Shown piece by piece: positions 37,302-47,698 of a DNA stretch of 64,000 bases (position 1 is the stretch's first letter; every line of letters begins with the position of its first letter). The position numbers were made by a program, and so were the translations under genes. The DNA lies in contig NZ_LPVF01000009.1 in assembly GCF_001517105.1 (NCBI RefSeq), forward strand, positions 55,742 through 119,741, in the 5' to 3' direction. This DNA is from Bacillus halotolerans. GTDB lineage: Bacteria; Bacillota; Bacilli; Bacillales; Bacillaceae. The notes below the pieces were generated by a model that saw nothing but the letters and a program-made list of their open reading frames with translations, did no database searches and had not been told where the DNA came from.

Positions 37302-38083
37302 TATCCGAATTTCCCTGTAATATAATCGAGTGTTCTTTGATCTCTCGGCTGAGAGAACATTTTATTTGTATTGTCGCATTCAACAAGCTCACCCATGTAG
37401 AAAAATGCAGTTTGATCAGAAACCCTCGCTGCCTGTTGCATGTTGTGCGTCACGATAACGATGGTGTATTTATTTTTCAGCTGCAGAATGAGCTCTTCAA
37501 TTTTTCTCGTCGAAATTGGATCTAGCGCAGATGTTGGCTCATCCATCAGCAAAATATCAGGATTTGTCGCAAGAGCTCTGGCGATACAGAGCCGCTGCTG
37601 CTGGCCGCCTGATAATGAGAGTGCAGATGAATGCAAACGATCCTTCACCTCATCCCACAGCGCCACGTCTTTTAATGACTTTTCTGCAATGTCTTGCAGC
37701 TTCTTTTTATTTTTGATGCCGTGAACTCTCGGTCCGTAAGCGACATTATCAAAAATTGATTGCGGAAACGGGTTTCCTTTCTGAAATACCATGCCGATAT
37801 TTTTTCTCAAATCTACGATATCGACTTTATCCTTTAAAATATTGCTGCCATTATAGTTCAGCTCACCCGCAAGCTTTACATTCGGCGTCATCTGAATCAT
37901 TAAATTCAATGTTTTAATAAATGTTGATTTGCCGCATCCTGACGGCCCGATAATCGCCGTGACTTCGTTTTGATTAATGCTCAAATTGATATTTTTCAAG
38001 GCATGGTTTTCCCCATACCATAAATTCATTCCGTTGACTTGATAAACTTCCTGTTTCTTTACAGCTTCGGTAGCAATACTCAT
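37301..38083 (-). CDS. pstBB: PstBB, phosphate ABC transporter ATPase
   Basis: ATP-hydrolysing subunit of the high-affinity phosphate importer, 260 residues. Walker [10 protein letters not shown], signature [15 protein letters not shown], Walker [13 protein letters not shown], and the PstB-type [14 protein letters not shown] block. ATG 38083 ([15 protein letters not shown]) follows GGAGGCTGGC. It is a close paralogue of PstBA directly upstream, evidently a tandem duplication. Confidence 0.96.
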   Translation of the reverse strand: MSIATEAVKKQEVYQVNGMNLWYGENHALKNINLSINQNEVTAIIGPSGCGKSTFIKTLNLMIQMTPNVKLAGELNYNGSNILKDKVDIVDLRKNIGMVFQKGNPFPQSIFDNVAYGPRVHGIKNKKKLQDIAEKSLKDVALWDEVKDRLHSSALSLSGGQQQRLCIARALATNPDILLMDEPTSALDPISTRKIEELILQLKNKYTIVIVTHNMQQAARVSDQTAFFYMGELVECDNTNKMFSQPRDQRTLDYITGKFG

Positions 38084-38093
38084 TGCCAGCCTC

Positions 38094-38903
38094 CTATCCG
38101 AATTTCCCATTAATGTAATCCTCAGTTTTTTGCTGCTTCGGACTTGTGAAAATTTGTTCGGTCTGTCCGTATTCAACGATCTCGCCGTTTAAAAAGAAAG
38201 CCGTCCGGTCAGACACCCGCAGAGCCTGCTGCATATTGTGAGTAACAATAATAATTGAGTATTCGCTTTTCAATTCCGTAATCAATTCTTCTATTTTCGC
38301 ATTTGAAATCGGATCTAGCGCTGAAGCAGGTTCATCAAGAAGAAGAACGGCCGGCTTCATCGCGAGCGTTCTGGCAATACATAAACGCTGCTGCTGACCG
38401 CCTGATAACGAAAGTGCGGATGAATGCAAACGGTCCTTTACTTCATCCCAGAGCGCCGCTTTTGTTAAGCTTTCTTCCACGATGTCGTCGAGCACTGATT
38501 TGTTCCGCTCTCCGGCATATTTTAATGCATGCGTGATATTATGGTAGATCGATTTTGGAAATGGATTCGGCTTTTGGAAGACCATGCCGATTTCTCTTCT
38601 TAAGCTGACAACGTTAATATTGCTTCCCAGTATATTTAATCCTTCATACAAAATTTCACCTTCGCTTCTTGCAGAAGGAATTAAGTCATTCATGCGGTTA
38701 ATATTTCTAAGAAAAGTAGATTTGCCGCATCCTGACGGCCCGATCAAAGCGGTCACCGCATTTTTTTCAATCTCCATATTCACGTGACGAACGGCCTGTT
38801 TGTTTCCGTAGAAAATAGACAGATCCTTCACCTCGAGCACATGGTGCTGCTGAGGAATTATAACCGCACTCTCAGGCTTTTCTTTTACCATTTGTTCAGA
38901 CAT
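38094..38903 (-). CDS. pstBA: PstBA, phosphate ABC transporter ATPase
   Basis: Second PstB ATPase, 269 residues, with [24 protein letters not shown] and [12 protein letters not shown]. It has a longer polar N-terminus ([14 protein letters not shown]) than PstBB. Only 10 nt separate it from pstBB. Which of the two ATPases dominates is not evident from sequence. Confidence 0.96.
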   Translation of the reverse strand: MSEQMVKEKPESAVIIPQQHHVLEVKDLSIFYGNKQAVRHVNMEIEKNAVTALIGPSGCGKSTFLRNINRMNDLIPSARSEGEILYEGLNILGSNINVVSLRREIGMVFQKPNPFPKSIYHNITHALKYAGERNKSVLDDIVEESLTKAALWDEVKDRLHSSALSLSGGQQQRLCIARTLAMKPAVLLLDEPASALDPISNAKIEELITELKSEYSIIIVTHNMQQALRVSDRTAFFLNGEIVEYGQTEQIFTSPKQQKTEDYINGKFG

Positions 38904-38923
38904 TGTTTTCGCCTCTTTCCGGT

Positions 38924-39808
38924 CTAATTTGCCGTAAGCTTTTTATAGATGATTGTTCCAAGCCATCTCGCCGCGAGATTGAAGACAAGAACTGAAATCA
39001 CCAGCACTGCAGAACCTCCGTTGGCAATCGCTTCAGCATCCGGAATCATCCCTTGCGTATTTACATTCCAAATGTGGACCGCAAGTGTTTCAGCGGGTCT
39101 GAAAATATTAAGCGGCGATGTTTCAGAAAACGGATTCCACTCTGCAAAATTGAGACGCGGCGTTGTAAGCCCTGCTGTAAATAATAAAGCCGCCGCTTCC
39201 CCGAACACCCTTCCTGACGCTAAAATGGCACCTGTGATGATGGAAGGGATCGCACTTGGTATTAAAACGGTTTTTACGGTATGCCAGCGAGAAACACCTA
39301 AAGCGAGCGATGCTTCCTTCAAATCTTTAGGGACTGAACGGACCGCGTCTTCTGTCACACGCACCATAACAGGAAGATTAAAGACCGTTAATGCCAGCGC
39401 CCCGCCTATGATCGTATATCCCCAGCCTGTCAGGTTAACAAACATCAGTAAGCCGAACATTCCAATGACAATAGATGGAAGAGATGAAAGGACCTCAATA
39501 CACGTTCTGATAAAATCTGTCACTTTGTTGTTAGGCGCGTATTCCGCCATGAACACTCCGCCGCCCACTCCGAGCGGGATGGTAATCAGCATCGTGATAA
39601 ACAGAATATAAAAGGAGTTAAACAGCTGGTCTCGTATCCCGCCTCCTGCGGCAATGGCGCTTGATTTTGTCGTAATAAAATCAAAGCTGAACTGAGAAAC
39701 ACCGTTAATAATAATATAGGAAAACAGACCGACTAGAATCGCGGCGATAATGGCTGCGCATAAACCGAACATTCCAGTTGCCAGTTTATCTGTTAATTTG
39801 CGGTTCAT
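38924..39808 (-). CDS. pstA: PstA, phosphate ABC transporter permease
   Basis: Membrane permease of the Pst system, 294 residues and six membrane helices (first about 15-37). The EAA-type loop that docks the ATPase lies at [20 protein letters not shown]. The ATG overlaps the pstC stop by one base (TAATG), implying coupled translation. Confidence 0.95.
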   Translation of the reverse strand: MNRKLTDKLATGMFGLCAAIIAAILVGLFSYIIINGVSQFSFDFITTKSSAIAAGGGIRDQLFNSFYILFITMLITIPLGVGGGVFMAEYAPNNKVTDFIRTCIEVLSSLPSIVIGMFGLLMFVNLTGWGYTIIGGALALTVFNLPVMVRVTEDAVRSVPKDLKEASLALGVSRWHTVKTVLIPSAIPSIITGAILASGRVFGEAAALLFTAGLTTPRLNFAEWNPFSETSPLNIFRPAETLAVHIWNVNTQGMIPDAEAIANGGSAVLVISVLVFNLAARWLGTIIYKKLTAN

Positions 39809-40737
39809 TATACTTTCCTCCTAGATGACAAGTAGCGAATAAGCAAGATGAACAAGAATGACATCACCAGCAACACAAGTCCCATTGACCACAGCGTATT
39901 ATTTTCAACGCTTCCGTATGTGGTATGGCCCATATTCAGCGTAATAATGGTTGTCAATGTTCCTGCGGTGTCAAACAGACTTTCAGGCAATACTCTTGTA
40001 TTTCCAATGACCATTTGGACAGCCAGAGCCTCACCAAACGCACGGGCCATACCTAGGACAACGGCAGTCATCAATGTCGGAAAAGCTGCAGGGATGAGCA
40101 CTTTTCTAATGGTCTGCCATCTTGTCGCACCGAGAGCGTAAGAACCTTCTCTTAAGCTTTTCGGAAGTGATGCCATCGCATCGGCTGAGATAGACGTAAT
40201 CGTCGGCAGAATCATAATAGAAAGCACAATCGTTCCCGCCAATAAACTGTGTCCTGTTCCGCTCGTTTTGAACTGAGCAATAAAAGGCACCAATACTGTA
40301 AGACCTATGAATCCATAAACAACAGATGGGATGCCGACCAATAATTCGATCACCGGCTGCAGCACTTTCTTCCCCCAATTCGGCGCAATTTCTGTCATAA
40401 AGATCGCACCTGCTATGCCGAGCGGCGCAGCAATGAGAGCGGAGAGAATCGTTACTGCAAATGAGCCAAAGATAAAAGGCAGCACTCCGTATTTCGGATC
40501 AGAATCTGTAGGGTTCCAATTCAGACTCGTTAAGAATTCAATTGGGCTTACACCATTTACAAGAAAAGATTGCAGCCCCTTAATGCCGAGGAAAATGGTG
40601 ATCGCCACAGATGCCGCTATCATTATAAGCGCGCAGGCTGTCACGATCATTCTTCCCCGAACTTCATCCAATTGCCTATTTTGCCTTGAGCTGATTAAAC
40701 GTTCGCTCACAGACATATTTTCTCTATTGTTTATCAT
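39808..40737 (-). CDS. pstC: PstC, phosphate ABC transporter permease
   Basis: Second permease, 309 residues, with six helices and the EAA-like segment LREGSYALGATRWQTIRKVL. An N-terminal cytoplasmic stretch (MINNRENMSVSERLIS) precedes the first helix at about 32-52. It is downstream of pstS across a 68-nt gap with a hairpin. Confidence 0.95.
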   Translation of the reverse strand: MINNRENMSVSERLISSRQNRQLDEVRGRMIVTACALIMIAASVAITIFLGIKGLQSFLVNGVSPIEFLTSLNWNPTDSDPKYGVLPFIFGSFAVTILSALIAAPLGIAGAIFMTEIAPNWGKKVLQPVIELLVGIPSVVYGFIGLTVLVPFIAQFKTSGTGHSLLAGTIVLSIMILPTITSISADAMASLPKSLREGSYALGATRWQTIRKVLIPAAFPTLMTAVVLGMARAFGEALAVQMVIGNTRVLPESLFDTAGTLTTIITLNMGHTTYGSVENNTLWSMGLVLLVMSFLFILLIRYLSSRRKV

Positions 40738-40762
40738 TGTTTTACACTCCTATGAATGTGTT

Positions 40763-40795
40763 AAGAGGAGAAACGGAAGTCTCCGCACTCCTCTT
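40763..40795 (-). terminator. Hairpin between pstS and pstC
   Basis: AAGAGGAG and CTCCTCTT pair around an inner CGGA/TCCG element. There is no strong U tract on the minus strand, so partial termination or 3'-end stabilisation of the abundant pstS transcript is more likely than full termination. Confidence 0.6.
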
Positions 40796-40805
40796 TTTAT
40801 TTAGA

Positions 40806-41708
40806 TCAGCTTTGCTTCCCTTTGGCATCGCGAGTCACTTTCATATCAGTCACCGGAATGTACCCTTGGTCAGTTACAATGCTTTTTTGAATGTCTTCAC
40901 TCTTTAGATAATCAAGAAATTCTTTCGCTAGATCTTTCGCTTCGCCTTTTGTATAAGAATGCTGATAAGCCCAGATTGGATATTCTCCAGTTGTAACGTT
41001 TTTCGCTTCCGGCTTCACACCGTCAATAGATAAAGCTGTTACTTTGTCATCTGTTAAATATGAGAATGCAAGATATCCAATCGCTCCCGGAGTATCAGCA
41101 ATGATTTTTTTCACAGTGTTGGAAGAATCCTCAGTAATGCCTTCTGCCGGTTCTTCTCCGTCAAGCGCGTATTTTACAAATGTAGCACGTGTACCTGAAG
41201 AATCAGGACGGTTTACAAGCGTAATTTTTTGATCCTTTCCGCCAAGCTCTTTCCAGTTTTTGATTTTGCCAGTGAAGATTTTTTTCAATTCATCTTTTGA
41301 GATATCTTTTACACCTGTGTCAGGGTTTACAGCCGCTGCCATACCGACTACTGCAACTTGATGGTCTACAAGCGCTTTTGCGTCGATACCTTCTTTTTCT
41401 TCAGCGAAAACATCTGAATTTCCGATTTGAACAGCTCCTTCAGAGACTTGAGAAAGCCCTGTTCCAGACCCCCCTGCTTGTACCTGTATATCAGCATCAG
41501 GGTTTTCTTCCATAAATTTTTCTGCAGCTGCAAGTACTAATGGCTGCATGGCCGATGAACCAGAAATGGTTAAAGAACCTGATGCCTTTTCTTCCCCTTT
41601 TGCAGAGCCGCTATTTGTTTTTTCACTTTCTCCTGCGTTTCCGCATGCAGCTGCAATTATCATAAAAGCAGCCATCAGAAGCATAAGCACCAATTTGTTT
41701 TTTTTCAT
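40806..41708 (-). CDS. pstS: PstS, phosphate-binding lipoprotein
   Basis: Extracytoplasmic phosphate receptor, 300 residues. The signal MKKNKLVLMLLMAAFMII ends in lipobox AAAC. Phosphate-binding loops SGSSAMQP, GGSGTGLSQV and RPDSSGTRATF are present. ATG 41708 was chosen over the far longer open frame to 41903, which runs through the PhoP boxes. It is the first and normally most highly expressed gene of the operon. Confidence 0.97.
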   Translation of the reverse strand: MKKNKLVLMLLMAAFMIIAAACGNAGESEKTNSGSAKGEEKASGSLTISGSSAMQPLVLAAAEKFMEENPDADIQVQAGGSGTGLSQVSEGAVQIGNSDVFAEEKEGIDAKALVDHQVAVVGMAAAVNPDTGVKDISKDELKKIFTGKIKNWKELGGKDQKITLVNRPDSSGTRATFVKYALDGEEPAEGITEDSSNTVKKIIADTPGAIGYLAFSYLTDDKVTALSIDGVKPEAKNVTTGEYPIWAYQHSYTKGEAKDLAKEFLDYLKSEDIQKSIVTDQGYIPVTDMKVTRDAKGKQS

Positions 41709-41750
41709 TTCCTGAATTCCCCCTGCGTATAATGTGTAATTTGTCCTACA

Positions 41751-41809
41751 CGTATAGAGTAAAGGTTCTATGTAAAATAGGTTTAAATCGAATGTTAAGG
41801 TTTTGTAAA
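41751..41809 (-). promoter_or_regulatory. PhoP-box array and -10 of the pst promoter
   Basis: Four TTWACA-type repeats at an exact 11-bp period on the minus strand: TTTACA (complement 41804-41809), TTAACA (41793-41798), TTTAAA (41782-41787) and TTTACA (41771-41776), followed by a TATACG -10-like element (41751-41756). This is the architecture of strong PhoP~P-activated promoters. Confidence 0.88.
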
Positions 41810-41828
41810 TCCGTGCATTTTTTTGTAT

Positions 41829-41858
41829 AAAAAAAACGCCCACATGATGTGGGCGTTT
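41829..41858 (-). terminator. Terminator of pbpA
   Basis: CGCCCAC, loop ATGAT, GTGGGCG, extended by AAA/TTT, with a U tract on the minus strand. Confidence 0.85.
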
Positions 41859-41862
41859 CTGT

Positions 41863-44013
41863 TTAGTTATCAGAAGACGTTGTGTTTTCTGCTTTTTCTT
41901 CAATTTTGTCTTTATTTTTTTGCTGAGTATCTTCTTTGTCCTGCTTCGATTTCAGCTCAAAATATTTATCCAATACTTCTCTGCCGATTTCGTTCGTAAT
42001 TGAATATCTGTCATTATAATCAATGTAGGTCCAAGGGACCACCACAGAAATGGCGATCTCAGGATTATCAGCAGGTGCGTAAGCGACAAGTGTCGTATTG
42101 TAAGTTGCTGTTCCTGTTTTTGATTTATCTGGTCCATCATAGAAAGACTGCGCTGTTCCTGTTTTAGCAGCCGGTTTATATGATGCTGAAGCAAGTTGAC
42201 CTGCGGCTGTCCCTTTAGTAGCGACCCGTCTAAAGCCAGCCTGAACCTCTTTAATATAGCTACTCTTCATATCGACTTTATTCAATACTTCAGGCTGAAC
42301 AGATTCAACGACAGCTCCGATCCCTTTTTTCGCATCTGATTTTCTGACTTCTTTAACAAGCTGAGGCTTCAAGCGATAGCCACCATTTGCTATGGTAGAG
42401 ACATATTGAGCCAATTCAAGCGGTGTATAAGTATCATACTGCCCAATCGCGTAGTCAAGCAAGAAACCTGACAATCTGTTTGTACCTTTATATCCCGTCA
42501 TTTCATTTGGTAGATCAATTCCTGTTTTTACCCCTAAACCAAATTGACTGAAATAATTTCTGAACGTATCAAACGCAGAAGTATCCAGAGGCAAGGCTTG
42601 GTGAGGTTTATATTCACCTTTACCAACTGCTATCGCTGTCTTAAACATAAACACGTTAGAAGACTTCTCCAAAGCAGTTTGAATACCAACCGGACCTAAG
42701 TTTTGCCAAGATTTTTTTCCTCTTTTATCTTGACCGATATATAATGGTTCGTCCTTAAATATCGTATTCAAATTAATGGCTCCAGTTTGAAGACCGGTCA
42801 AAACAGTTGCACCTTTAACAGCTGATCCCATAGCGTAGGATGAAGTCATATTTCCTAATGCATAATCGTCAAACTTATAGGCACCATTTTCCCGTTTAAT
42901 CTGCTTCCCTGCCATTGTCAGTACTTCACCATTTCTAGGATCCATCATGACAACGAAGGCACGGTCTAACAATTCAGTACTTGGTCTTGCTTTAGCAGCT
43001 TTAAGTTTTTTTTCAATAATTTTTTCGACTGATTTTTGCAGATCAATATCAATTGTCAGCACAAGGTCTTTACCGGCTTTTCCTTCCGACACCGTTTTTG
43101 TCCCAGTTACATTACCTTTAGAGTCTGTAATATTTTGCACCTTCGCTTTTTGCCCCTGCAAAAGACTTTCATATTGATATTCTAAGTAGCTTTTTCCGAC
43201 CCTGTCATTTCGGCTGTAGCCAAGCGACAGATAATGGTCGAGCAAGTTGGATGGCAATCCTTCATCAGAGCTTGATACACTTCCGAGCACTGAGCGGAGA
43301 AGATTTTCATATGGATATTCACGTTCCCAGTCTGAGGTGACATCAACACCCGGCAGTTCATCTAAATGTTCACTTACAACTGCCATTTCTTTCGCTGATA
43401 CATCTTCATTTTTGATGTATTGCGGTGTTAACGCATATCCGGAGTCCATCTGTCTTTTAATGGCGAGAATCTGCATGTCTTTATCAGTCAATTCATTCAG
43501 CTGCTTATCGGTAATCCGTTTTAGCTGGAGCTGATATAAATCATCATCTGATAATTTTTTATTTTCTACCTGCTGTCTTTCCTTAGAAGTAATCAGCTTT
43601 TTCGCTTCTTTTGGTCTAGTCAAAATCCAATAATCTTTTTTATCCCGTTCTGTTACTTTTTTTGTGTCGACTTTAATCATATCTGCCAGCTTTTTTGCGA
43701 TTTTCAGACGCTGTTCTTGCGTTGTAGATTTAGATCTGGTGTATGTAATCGCATTTAAAGCCTTATTTGTTACAATGGCATTAAAATTCCGATCATAAAT
43801 TTTCCCGCGCGGCACCGCCGAGCTGACTTCACTTTGTTCCTGCTGATTGGCTTGATTTTTGTAATCATCGCCTTGAACGATCTGCTTAATGCCAAGCTCC
43901 ACAATAATCCAGGTGAATATAACAAAAGCGGCCAAAAATAAAATATTCAGCCGGATCGGAAGCGACTTCTTTTTCTCTTTATGATTTTGCTTTTTTTGTT
44001 TATTTCTCCTCAT
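41863..44013 (-). CDS. pbpA: PBP2A, class B penicillin-binding protein
   Basis: Monofunctional transpeptidase of lateral wall synthesis (rod-shape complex, redundant with PbpH), 716 residues. A signal-anchor helix lies at about 20-41 after a basic Lys-rich N-terminus. The transpeptidase motifs are SAVK (in AMGSAVKGATV), SSN (EKSSNVFMF) and KTGT (AAKTGTAQSF). The C-terminus is a low-complexity charged tail. A dimerisation (pedestal) domain occupies the first half. Confidence 0.96.
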   Translation of the reverse strand: MRRNKQKKQNHKEKKKSLPIRLNILFLAAFVIFTWIIVELGIKQIVQGDDYKNQANQQEQSEVSSAVPRGKIYDRNFNAIVTNKALNAITYTRSKSTTQEQRLKIAKKLADMIKVDTKKVTERDKKDYWILTRPKEAKKLITSKERQQVENKKLSDDDLYQLQLKRITDKQLNELTDKDMQILAIKRQMDSGYALTPQYIKNEDVSAKEMAVVSEHLDELPGVDVTSDWEREYPYENLLRSVLGSVSSSDEGLPSNLLDHYLSLGYSRNDRVGKSYLEYQYESLLQGQKAKVQNITDSKGNVTGTKTVSEGKAGKDLVLTIDIDLQKSVEKIIEKKLKAAKARPSTELLDRAFVVMMDPRNGEVLTMAGKQIKRENGAYKFDDYALGNMTSSYAMGSAVKGATVLTGLQTGAINLNTIFKDEPLYIGQDKRGKKSWQNLGPVGIQTALEKSSNVFMFKTAIAVGKGEYKPHQALPLDTSAFDTFRNYFSQFGLGVKTGIDLPNEMTGYKGTNRLSGFLLDYAIGQYDTYTPLELAQYVSTIANGGYRLKPQLVKEVRKSDAKKGIGAVVESVQPEVLNKVDMKSSYIKEVQAGFRRVATKGTAAGQLASASYKPAAKTGTAQSFYDGPDKSKTGTATYNTTLVAYAPADNPEIAISVVVPWTYIDYNDRYSITNEIGREVLDKYFELKSKQDKEDTQQKNKDKIEEKAENTTSSDN

Positions 44014-44040
44014 AACATCACCTTTTTCTATTTACGGAAA

Positions 44041-44065
44041 GAAAAGACACTCAAGTAAGAGTGCC
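44041..44065 (-). terminator. Terminator of yqgE
   Basis: GACACTC (44046-44052) and GAGTGCC (44059-44065) pair with one wobble; the minus-strand transcript runs on as U4. Confidence 0.65.
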
Positions 44066-44126
44066 ATTTTTCATTTTAAAGGTTTTTTCGACTTTTTTCT
44101 ACAGATAACCCCTTATTGCCAAAAAA

Positions 44127-45419
44127 TTATCTTTCGCCTTTTAAAAGGTTCGGTTCAGTCACCCGTTTGTGGCCGTCTTCTTCCATAGTTTCATTTTCCT
44201 CTTCTTTCTCTTTAAAACGAATATCCTTGACAAAGTAATAAATGAGCGGATGTCCGATGCCCAAGATGGCAAGCGACAACGGTATACCCATATCTTCTTT
44301 AAAAAGGGCCACGATAAGGAGAAAGCATAAAATCGAAACAATTCTGCCGGCGTTTAAAAACATTTCTCTCAGCACGATATATTCAATTCTCGCTTTTCTG
44401 GCATGTCTGGCACGTCCTATGACATCATATGTAAGCGATACATAAGGCACGAGCAAAAGAGGATAGCCGATCGCAATAAACACGCCGTATGTCAATAATG
44501 TCGTAAAGCTCATATGAAAGAGTATCAAAAACAGCGCACCATACAAAATAAGGCCGCCCAGCAAAATTGATTTTTTACGGGCCTTTTTCTTAATCAGCCT
44601 TGATGCAAAATAATAGGCAAAAAAGGAAACAGCAGAGTTGACGAGGCCAAAGGTTCCGAGGGCCAGTTCGCTGTTTGTCTCAATAAACACAAAAACACTG
44701 ATTAAAAAGACGAAAATCCCTTCTCTCAAGCCCTGAAAAAAATGCGCATTTGTAATTCGCCGCCAGTTCATATTAGTGTGGCGTTCTCCAAATACCTTAC
44801 TCAGCATAAAATGGCCCTTTGATTCTCTCCGTTTTAGGAAGAAGCTCATCACGACAGCCAGTGCAAATAAACTGAGGGAGAGACTGAAAATGACAGTGTA
44901 ACCCGTATTATTTTCAAGCCTTGAGATGACAAATCCTGCAACAATCGGACCAATCATTCCTGCGGATGAGGACAGGATGCCCATAAAGCCGTTGAAAAAA
45001 TCCCGCGTATCAGGCTCTGTTATTTCAAAGGTGAGCACATTAAACGCGAGCCAGTAAAATCCATAGCCTACTCCGAGCACCGCTCCGATGAGAACAAGAC
45101 GTGATGCAGCAGTTTCTCCAGCCAGCAGCACACTTAAATAAAATGCCGCTAAAAAAATCACTCCAAATCTAAGAATGAAAACCCGGTCTATTTTTTTGGC
45201 TAATCGGCCAGCTAAATAAAATGTTATCGGCTGCATCGTCACAATTGATAAGTTGTATATCGCCAAATCAATAAATTTCCCTGACTGCTTCCAGAGATAC
45301 ACATTCACAAATGTATTGGAAAGCGCAATTCCTAACGAGTAAAGACCGCCAACGGTCAGCAGAAGAAGTAATCCTTTATTTACATCTACATCTCCAATTA
45401 CCTTTTTTAGTTTGCTCAT
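44127..45419 (-). CDS. yqgE: YqgE, major facilitator superfamily transporter
   Basis: A 430-residue MFS protein with about 12 membrane helices; the loop 2-3-like motif AGRLAKKIDRVFILRFG is present. The C-terminal tail is acidic/charged (FKEKEEENETMEEDGHK). The start at 45419 follows AAGGGGAG. The substrate cannot be deduced. It lies between pbpA and sodA with terminators on both sides. Confidence 0.85.
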   Translation of the reverse strand: MSKLKKVIGDVDVNKGLLLLLTVGGLYSLGIALSNTFVNVYLWKQSGKFIDLAIYNLSIVTMQPITFYLAGRLAKKIDRVFILRFGVIFLAAFYLSVLLAGETAASRLVLIGAVLGVGYGFYWLAFNVLTFEITEPDTRDFFNGFMGILSSSAGMIGPIVAGFVISRLENNTGYTVIFSLSLSLFALAVVMSFFLKRRESKGHFMLSKVFGERHTNMNWRRITNAHFFQGLREGIFVFLISVFVFIETNSELALGTFGLVNSAVSFFAYYFASRLIKKKARKKSILLGGLILYGALFLILFHMSFTTLLTYGVFIAIGYPLLLVPYVSLTYDVIGRARHARKARIEYIVLREMFLNAGRIVSILCFLLIVALFKEDMGIPLSLAILGIGHPLIYYFVKDIRFKEKEEENETMEEDGHKRVTEPNLLKGER

Positions 45420-45485
45420 TACTGACTCCCCTTTACTACCCCTTAGTCTGTCTCACTGAAACCGAGATATGTAAAGAGAAGACAT

Positions 45486-45518
45486 AAAAAACAAGGCCCT
45501 TTTATGAGGGCCTTGTTT
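45486..45518 (-). terminator. Terminator of sodA
   Basis: AAACAAGGCCC and GGGCCTTGTTT form an 11-bp perfect stem with an 8-nt loop; a U run follows on the minus strand. Confidence 0.9.
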
Positions 45519-45524
45519 GCGTTA

Positions 45525-46133
45525 TTATTTTGCTGCGCTGTAAAGACGAGCAACTTCGTCCCAGTTTACCACATTCCAGAAAGCTGAAATGTAATCAGGA
45601 CGGCGGTTTTGATAGTTAAGGTAGTAAGCATGCTCCCAAACATCAAGACCTAGGATAGGCGTTTTGCCTTCAGAAAGCGGAGAATCTTGGTTTGGCGTGC
45701 TTGTGATTTCAAGTTTGCCGTTGTTTACAACAAGCCATGCCCAGCCTGAACCGAAACGTCCAGCTGCTGCTGCAGCGAATTGTTCTTTGAATTTGTCAAA
45801 GCTTCCAAATACACTGTTGATCTCTTCAGCAAGCTCGCCAGTTGGCTCGCCACCGCCGTTTGGAGATAAAAGTGTCCAGAATAATTTGTGGTTCGCGTGT
45901 CCGCCGCCATTGTTGCGGACTGCTGTGCGGATGTTTTCAGGAACAGAATCTAGATCTGCAACAAGCTCTTCAACTGATTTGTTTGCAAGAGCAGTGTTTC
46001 CTTCAACCGCTTTGTTTAAATTTGTAACGTATGTGTTATGGTGCTTCGTATGGTGAATATTCATAGTTTCCTTGTCGATATGCGGTTCTAAAGCATCGTA
46101 CGCATAAGGTAATTCTGGAAGTTCGTAAGCCAT
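45525..46133 (-). CDS. sodA: SodA, manganese superoxide dismutase
   Basis: Converts superoxide to H2O2 and O2; 202 residues. The metal ligands are His27 (MNIHHTKHH), His82 (GHANHKLFW), Asp165 and His169 (LDVWEHAYY). ATG 46133 follows AAGGAGGAATTATC. Preceded by a good sigma-A promoter. It is the main vegetative superoxide dismutase of Bacillus. Confidence 0.98.
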   Translation of the reverse strand: MAYELPELPYAYDALEPHIDKETMNIHHTKHHNTYVTNLNKAVEGNTALANKSVEELVADLDSVPENIRTAVRNNGGGHANHKLFWTLLSPNGGGEPTGELAEEINSVFGSFDKFKEQFAAAAAGRFGSGWAWLVVNNGKLEITSTPNQDSPLSEGKTPILGLDVWEHAYYLNYQNRRPDYISAFWNVVNWDEVARLYSAAK

Positions 46134-46195
46134 GATAATTCCTCCTTAATATATATGTACTGAAATGCCGCTTCACAGCGAGCCTTTCTTCATTC

Positions 46196-46224
46196 AATGT
46201 AACAAAAGAACGCCGTGTAATCAA
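46196..46224 (-). promoter_or_regulatory. Sigma-A-type promoter of sodA
   Basis: TTGATT (complement 46219-46224), a 17-nt spacer and TACATT (complement 46196-46201) on the minus strand. Confidence 0.65.
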
Positions 46225-46310
46225 TGAAAAAGCTCACAACTTGGCTATTTCAGCAGACATATTTCACTTTAACCGTTACTTCGCCCCCTTAAACCTCCTG
46301 AGAGCAATTC

Positions 46311-46793
46311 TTACAGGACAGTCCATAAAAAATATCCGATCATTAAAAGCTGAATAATTCCCTTTGCAATGACCCCTGTTAAAAAGCCGATCAATGAGCC
46401 TAGCCCAATTTTAAACGCTGATTTTACATCTTTTTGATGTACGATAAGCTCTGCGCAAACAGCTCCGATAAACGGCCCTAAAATAATCCCCGCAACCGGA
46501 ATCACAAAGGGACCGATCAACAAACCGATCGTACTCCCCCAAATAGCAGCTTTGCTTCCGCCGAACCTCTTTACACCAAGCAGATTGGAAACATAATCTG
46601 CGGCGAATAATACTGCGGCGAATACAGCTTCAACCAGCCAGAACATATAGGAATACGAACTGAAAGAAAACAAAAATCCGTATAATACAAAACCGGCAAC
46701 GATAAATACAACACTTGGAATAACAGGATACACTAGCCCGATAAAAGCGATGATAAATAGTGCCGCGATCAACAGCCAATACAAAATATCCAT
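46311..46793 (-). CDS. yqgC: YqgC, DUF456 membrane protein
   Basis: A 160-residue membrane protein of unknown function with four to five hydrophobic, glycine-rich helices (first [31 protein letters not shown] is a family hallmark). ATG 46793 follows GAGGAGGATGG; the longer frame to 46991 is antisense to yqgB and was rejected. Confidence 0.85.
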   Translation of the reverse strand: MDILYWLLIAALFIIAFIGLVYPVIPSVVFIVAGFVLYGFLFSFSSYSYMFWLVEAVFAAVLFAADYVSNLLGVKRFGGSKAAIWGSTIGLLIGPFVIPVAGIILGPFIGAVCAELIVHQKDVKSAFKIGLGSLIGFLTGVIAKGIIQLLMIGYFLWTVL

Positions 46794-46922
46794 AGAATCC
46801 ATCCTCCTCATTATGCTTACATCTCTGATCTTACACTTCTGCCAATGCAGGTCTTCCTTGTATTCATACGCAGGCAACGATACAATAAGCAACATATATT
46901 GTATAGCTAGGAAGTGAAGACA

Positions 46923-47698
46923 GTGAATGTATTTCAGCTTTTCATCAAAAGTACATACTCTCCACGGGATATTGCAAAAACAAGATTTCAAGGAATCGGA
47001 AAAGCGATTCTTTATGTATTTTTGCTTTCTGTCCTTTTTGCGATTCCCACTGCTTATTATGTAAGCTCAGGGACCGTCCAATCTATGAACGGCTTTAAAT
47101 CCGTTTTAAACAAAGATTTCCCTGATTTCACAATTTCAAACGGCAAACTTCAGACGGATGAAAAAAAGCCACAGAATCAAAGGCAAACGGCTTTGTCATC
47201 GTGTTTGATCCGACGGATGCATATGGCACGGAACAAATCGAAGCAAAGCAAAACGCAATAGGTATACTACAGGATAAGTTTGTTTTGGCCATTGACGGAC
47301 AGGCCCAAGAGATGGCTTACTCAATGATGCCGTCAGATTTAACAAAAAAAGATGTCACTGCAGGGTTAAACCAAAATAAAACAATGATCGTGACTGTTCT
47401 CTCAGTACTCATATTTCTCGTGACAGCGGCGGGAAAATTTATTGAGGTATCATTCTTGGCGCTTATCGGGCTAATCATAAAGAACGGTCAGCAAAAGCAG
47501 CTGTCCTACCAGCAGCTATGGAAGCTTTCTGCTTACTCCATTACCCTTTCAACAATATTTTTTACGATTATGCGTGCGTTAGAAACAACGGTGCCAAGTG
47601 AATTTTTAGTCAACTGGTTTGTTAACTTTGTCATCCTGTTTCTCGTATTAAAAGAGCTCCCGGCTAAAAAAAAGAAATCTTTAAAAAATAGCGGTTAA
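46923..47698 (+). pseudogene. yqgB: YqgB, DUF1189 membrane protein, frameshifted
   Basis: A membrane protein of unknown function starting at GTG 46923 ([19 protein letters not shown]) behind AGGAAGTG. The first reading frame loses sense at an A7 run (47161-47167) and ends at 47261; the second frame continues from [14 protein letters not shown] to KKKSLKNSG at 47698. Restoring one A gives a continuous 258-residue protein with helices near 30-50, 160-180 and 215-245. Both halves match the family, so the break is a single-base slip. Confidence 0.85.

Noticed and set aside
37301..38903. Tandem pstBB/pstBA as an assembly duplication
   Set aside because: The two ATPases differ clearly along their length and both occur in the known pst operon.
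41709..41903. Upstream extension of pstS
   Set aside because: It would translate through the PhoP boxes and promoter; the lipoprotein signal starts at 41708.
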